Source of the DNA: S012-135 sp964423785
GTDB lineage: Bacteria > Desulfobacterota > Desulfobulbia > Desulfobulbales > S012-135
Direction of reading: 5' to 3'
Assembly (NCBI GenBank): GCA_964423785.1
Contig: CAYRGZ010000112.1
Location: 1-9,234 of the forward strand
Length of the DNA: 9,234 nt
Shown: positions 5,981-9,234 of the stretch, piece after piece
Layout: each line of letters starts with the position of its first letter
Numbering within the stretch: the first letter of the stretch is position 1
Translations under genes and position numbers: made by a program
Notes under the pieces: model-generated
Databases searched by the model: none
The model's input: the letters and a program-made list of their open reading frames with translations, nothing else
What the model was told of the DNA's origin: nothing

Positions 5981-7300
5981 ATGATGCCGGCTGGATCTCC
6001 AGAATCCACCTTTGAGATTGTCATCGACAAGCTGGCCGGTGAGGGCAGGGGGCTCGGCCGCCGCTCCGATGGCAAGGTGGTGCTCGTAGATGGCGCCCTG
6101 CCCGGTGAGCGGGTGCGGGTAGCGATCGACAGGGAACGGCGGGACTACGTCGTCGGCAGGACCATTGCCGTGCTGCAGGCGGCGGCCGACCGGGTGACAC
6201 CGTCCTGTCCGCATGCCGAGCGGTGCGGCGGCTGCGATTTTTGCCATGTCGATTCTTCTCGCCAGGTGGCCTACAAGGAAGCGGTGCTGCACGAGCAGCT
6301 CGCGCGGGGCGGTGGCGTCACGCCGGCCGAGGTGACGGCGGCCGCCGAACCGCCAGTGGCGGCACCGGCCGGCTGGGGGTACCGGGCTCGGCTGCGCCTG
6401 CACGGCGATGCCGCAACCCTCGGACTCTACGGTCGTGGCAGCCGCACGCTGGTGGAGGTGGATTCCTGTCCCGTGGCCACCCCGGCCGTCAACCGGGCCA
6501 TGGCCGCACTCCGGGCGGCGACCGCCCGGCATCCCCTGGTCGCGGGCGAGTACGAACTCATCGACTGTGACGACGAGGTACTGCTGGTGGTGTCGGGCCG
6601 CCGTCATCTTTCGGCCGATTACCTCGCCGCCCTGTCCACCGTCACCGGTATCCGGGCGGTGACCGTCCGTGGTGCCCGGCGCTGGTACCGGAAGGGAATG
6701 GTGGTAGGCACCGGGCCGCCTTCCTACCGGTATGTCGTCGATTGTCCCTCTCTGGGCCGGCAGTTCGTCATGCAGCAGTGGGCCGGTGGTTTTTCACAGG
6801 TGAACCGGACGGTCAACGGCCTGATGCTCGACCGGATCGGGGACTGGTTGCGGGATCTGGCGCCGACCTCGATCCTCGACTGCTACTGCGGCAACGGCAA
6901 CATCTCCGTGGTGGCCGGAGCGCTGGCCGGCCGGGTGGTGGGAGTGGAAAGCGACGTCCGCTCCGTGGAGCAGGCGCGGTACAACACCCGGCGGGCCGGC
7001 TTCGACCACTGCCGCTTTGTCGCCGGCCGGGTAGAACGGGAGGCGGGAAGTCTCGCCGCCCGCGGGGAACGGTTCGAGTGCGCCATCGTCGATCCACCCC
7101 GTGCCGGCTGCCGGGATCTGGTGGATCATTTTGCCGCCCTCGGCTGCCGGGCGATACTGCTCGTCTCCTGCCAGCCGGCTACCCTGGCCCGGGATATCGG
7201 ACTCTTACGCCGTTTCGGCTACCGGCTGGAACGGCTCTGCGCCGTGGACATGTTTCCCCAGACGCATCATCTTGAAACGCTGGCCTTATTGCGCCGATGA
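5981..7300 (+). CDS. TRAM/Fe-S class I RNA uracil-5-methyltransferase (RlmD/TrmA family)
   Basis: The protein methylates C5 of a uridine in rRNA or tRNA using S-adenosylmethionine. From the ATG at 5981 it has 439 residues. The TRAM RNA-binding domain spans about 10-65 (DKLAGEGRGLGR at 16-27). A 4Fe-4S set follows: Cys76, Cys82, Cys85 and Cys163, with spacing close to E. coli RlmD (RumA). Later motifs are FSQVN (271-275), the SAM site ILDCYCGNGNIS (298-309), DPPRAG (371-376), the nucleophile Cys397 in VSCQPATLARD (395-405) and base Glu432 in HHLETLALL (429-437). All key residues are present. The RlmD-like cluster suggests a 23S rRNA target, but family members are hard to tell apart, so no gene symbol is given. 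A GTG at 5921 would add 20 residues that precede the TRAM domain; neither start has a good ribosome binding site. The stop overlaps the TauE gene start. Confidence 0.9.
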   Translation: MMPAGSPESTFEIVIDKLAGEGRGLGRRSDGKVVLVDGALPGERVRVAIDRERRDYVVGRTIAVLQAAADRVTPSCPHAERCGGCDFCHVDSSRQVAYKEAVLHEQLARGGGVTPAEVTAAAEPPVAAPAGWGYRARLRLHGDAATLGLYGRGSRTLVEVDSCPVATPAVNRAMAALRAATARHPLVAGEYELIDCDDEVLLVVSGRRHLSADYLAALSTVTGIRAVTVRGARRWYRKGMVVGTGPPSYRYVVDCPSLGRQFVMQQWAGGFSQVNRTVNGLMLDRIGDWLRDLAPTSILDCYCGNGNISVVAGALAGRVVGVESDVRSVEQARYNTRRAGFDHCRFVAGRVEREAGSLAARGERFECAIVDPPRAGCRDLVDHFAALGCRAILLVSCQPATLARDIGLLRRFGYRLERLCAVDMFPQTHHLETLALLRR

Positions 7301-8085
7301 CCCTTGTTATTATTCTCATCCTCGTTACCTTGCTCGCCTCCTTCACCCAGGGGGTGACCGGCTTCGGCTCCGCCCTGGTGGCCGTGCCGCTCCTGTCGTT
7401 CGTGCTGCCGCTCCAGGTCGTGGTGCCGCTCACCATCCTGAACGGGGTGGTGATCACCTGTTACTTGAGCTTTCGGATGTGGCCCCATATCGACCGGCGC
7501 AAGATCATGCCACTGATCATCGGCTGCCTGCCGGGCATCGTCATCGGCGCCTGGTTTCTGAAAAACCTCGACCAGGGTATGCTGCGCCTTCTTCTCGGCA
7601 TCATTCTCGTGGGCTACAGCCTCTACAGCCTGGCCGACCGGCTGCCGACCCGGCGGCTGTCGTCGCACTGGGGCCTGGCCGCCGGGTTCGGCACCGGGCT
7701 CATCGGTGCTGCCTTGTCCGCCGGCGGGCCGCCGACCATCGTCTACACCACCCTCACCGGTTGGAGTAAGGACGACATCAAGGCGACCCTGTCGGGATTC
7801 TTCACCTTCACCGGCGTCAGCATCGCCCTGGCCCACTGGCTGACCGGTCTCACTACTGCCGAGGTGCTGCGCTACTGGCTGATCGGCCTGCCCTCCGTGG
7901 TGGCCGGCGTGCTGCTCGGCGCCCGGGTGTACGACCGCATCGACAGCCGGCGCTACCTGCGGGTGGTGCTCATTTGCCTTTTGGTCATGGGGATCTTTTT
8001 CCTGATACCGACGTCGGCCGGTAGCGGCGGCGCAGTTCCGCAAGATACGCATCCCGGTTCGGGTGCGGCCGGTTCAGGAAAATGA
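7297..8085 (+). CDS. TauE/SafE family sulfite/organosulfonate-type permease
   Basis: This 262-residue inner-membrane protein belongs to the TauE/SafE family of small-anion exporters (sulfite, sulfoacetate and similar; the actual substrate here is unknown). It is rich in hydrophobic helices, about eight by eye, from residues 2-22 to a last one near 220-238. The family repeat appears twice: TQGVTGFGSALVAVPLL (17-33) and GTGLIGAALSAGGPPTIVY (132-150). The ATG overlaps the methyltransferase stop as ATGA with no separate ribosome site, so it is probably translated by reinitiation on the same mRNA. The final 24 or so residues (239-262) after the last helix are Gly/Ser/Ala-rich and lie opposite the end of the PBP4-type gene. 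They look like an extension that arose when an earlier stop was lost. If the transported anion is sulfite, this would suit a sulfur-metabolising organism, but that is inference. Confidence 0.88.
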   Translation: MTLVIILILVTLLASFTQGVTGFGSALVAVPLLSFVLPLQVVVPLTILNGVVITCYLSFRMWPHIDRRKIMPLIIGCLPGIVIGAWFLKNLDQGMLRLLLGIILVGYSLYSLADRLPTRRLSSHWGLAAGFGTGLIGAALSAGGPPTIVYTTLTGWSKDDIKATLSGFFTFTGVSIALAHWLTGLTTAEVLRYWLIGLPSVVAGVLLGARVYDRIDSRRYLRVVLICLLVMGIFFLIPTSAGSGGAVPQDTHPGSGAAGSGK

Positions 8086-9211
8086 CGAAGGGCCGCCAGC
8101 CATCTCCGTAGGCGAAATAGCCCGCGTAGTTGGCCACACCGGCCAGGGTGCCGCTCTTGATCCGATCGGGGCCGAGGGCGGGCAGCAGATCGCGATAGGG
8201 GGCGAAGGCGTCGAGGATGGCGAGCATGGCCCGCGGCGTCATCCGGTTGGCGCGGCTGAGGCCCGATCCCTCGACCACGGTGCAGGCAGCGGCCGGAACG
8301 CCCAGCCGGTCGAGGAACGTTCGTGCCAGCCGCCGGGCCTGCTCCCAGGTGGCCGGGTAACCGTATACGCGGGCGCCGCACGTAAGAAAAAGCTGGTTGG
8401 CGATGACGTTGGTGGAATAGCGCAGCATGGCGGCCACGGTCGCCCGCAACGATCGGCTTGAGCGGTGGCGATAAAGCAGGCGGGCGTCGGCCGGCACCCG
8501 GCCGCCGCCGATGGCCGCCCCCGCCGCCTGGGGGCCGAGGAAGGCGCGAAAGAGTTCGCCGACATACCGGACGGCGGTTTCCTGTTTACGGCTGACGTTG
8601 AGCCGCCGGCTCTCTCCCTCGTCGAGTTCGGCGGCGAATTGCGCCATCAGCGGCAGGGTAGGGGTCTGTGGTTCTGCCGACCGCACGCGGCTGTTTTCCT
8701 TGGTGAGATACACGGTGTTGAAGTTGACGAGCAGGGCCGCGGGCGCGGCGTCGTAGGGGTTGTCCGATGCCCCTTGCCACGGCTCTTCGAGCGCGAAGGC
8801 CGATTCGTCGATGCCGATGGCGTCGAGCTTCGGCACATCGAGATCGGCCAGCCGGGCGGCGATGCGCTGCACCTCCTCCGAAACGAGCATTGGGTCCCCA
8901 TAGCCCTTGATCCACAAGGTGGTCCCGTCGAGGAAAAAATCGGTACGGAAGCGATAGTCCGGCCCCAGGGTGTCGAGAGCGATGAGCGCGGTGAGGATCT
9001 TGACGGTACTTGCCGGGATGAACGGCTCGTCCGGGTTGATGGCGAGAGCTGGGGGCGTGTCGAAGAGTATGCCGACGCCGGATTGCTGACCGGCTGCCTC
9101 AATTCTTCCACCCCATGTCAGGATGAGACTGAGAAGAAAAGCGGCGGCGAACAGCCCTTTTCCCAATTTTGACAATCCCGTAAAAACTCGCTGTCGGTCC
9201 AGGCCTGACAT
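7985..9211 (-). CDS. dacB: D-alanyl-D-alanine carboxypeptidase/endopeptidase, PBP4 type (peptidase S13)
   Basis: The enzyme trims or cuts peptidoglycan cross-links in the periplasm. It has 408 residues. A signal peptide (basic start, hydrophobic core about 19-33, likely cleavage after IEA or IEAA near residue 40) is followed by the serine active site Ser68-x-x-Lys71 in PASTVK. Next comes LWIKGYGDPML (99-109), then Ser266-Thr-Asn268 (SxN motif), EGSGLSRANR (314-323) and Lys352-Ser-Gly-Thr355 (KTG-type box). All three penicillin-binding motifs are present, so it should be active and bind beta-lactams. The SxxK to SxN distance is 198 residues, shorter than the roughly 244 of E. coli PBP4, so the inserted domains are reduced. 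No good ribosome site precedes the ATG at 9211, and only 23 upstream bases are in the window. The last 33 codons overlap the TauE gene on the other strand. Confidence 0.92.
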   Translation of the reverse strand: MSGLDRQRVFTGLSKLGKGLFAAAFLLSLILTWGGRIEAAGQQSGVGILFDTPPALAINPDEPFIPASTVKILTALIALDTLGPDYRFRTDFFLDGTTLWIKGYGDPMLVSEEVQRIAARLADLDVPKLDAIGIDESAFALEEPWQGASDNPYDAAPAALLVNFNTVYLTKENSRVRSAEPQTPTLPLMAQFAAELDEGESRRLNVSRKQETAVRYVGELFRAFLGPQAAGAAIGGGRVPADARLLYRHRSSRSLRATVAAMLRYSTNVIANQLFLTCGARVYGYPATWEQARRLARTFLDRLGVPAAACTVVEGSGLSRANRMTPRAMLAILDAFAPYRDLLPALGPDRIKSGTLAGVANYAGYFAYGDGWRPFVIFLNRPHPNRDAYLAELRRRYRPTSVSGKRSP

Positions 9212-9234
9212 GATAATTCAACAGGTTACAAAGC

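Overview
The window looks like a piece of chromosome from a GC-rich Gram-negative bacterium. The outer-membrane-type lipoprotein protease and the periplasmic penicillin-binding protein point to a two-membrane envelope. The gene mix would suit Desulfobacterota (the old Deltaproteobacteria, for example Desulfobulbales), but that placement is inference from general gene content, not from a marker gene. There are seven well-supported protein genes, no RNA gene, no mobile element and no CRISPR array. Almost all of the window is coding.

Layout. Bases 1-195 hold a possible promoter (68-95), a strong leader hairpin (117-145) and a good ribosome binding site. These lead into a single rightward gene (196-1002) for a PD-(D/E)XK-type putative restriction endonuclease. 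It is closed by a textbook intrinsic terminator (1034-1066). Next comes a leftward block read from 5822 down to 1073. It starts with a TIGR01777/YfcH-type SDR oxidoreductase. After a 112-base gap follow three tightly packed genes: an M48 metalloprotease lipoprotein with a TPR region, an SF2 (UvsW/XPB-like) helicase and a ubiquitin-fold plus Mut7-C RNase protein. Divergent from this block, and read rightward, is a TRAM/Fe-S RNA uracil-5-methyltransferase whose stop overlaps the start of a TauE/SafE membrane permease (ATGA). The permease gene converges on, and overlaps by 101 bases, a leftward D-alanyl-D-alanine carboxypeptidase of the PBP4/DacB type that nearly fills the rest of the window.

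Function. Most of the genes are housekeeping types: envelope maintenance (M48 protease, PBP4), RNA modification and export of small anions. The less ordinary parts are the free-standing nuclease unit with its own control signals, and the helicase plus Mut7-C RNase pair, which could act together on nucleic acid. No convincing complete undescribed system is visible. The items most worth checking are that pair, the nuclease unit and the long antisense overlap of the permease and PBP4 genes.
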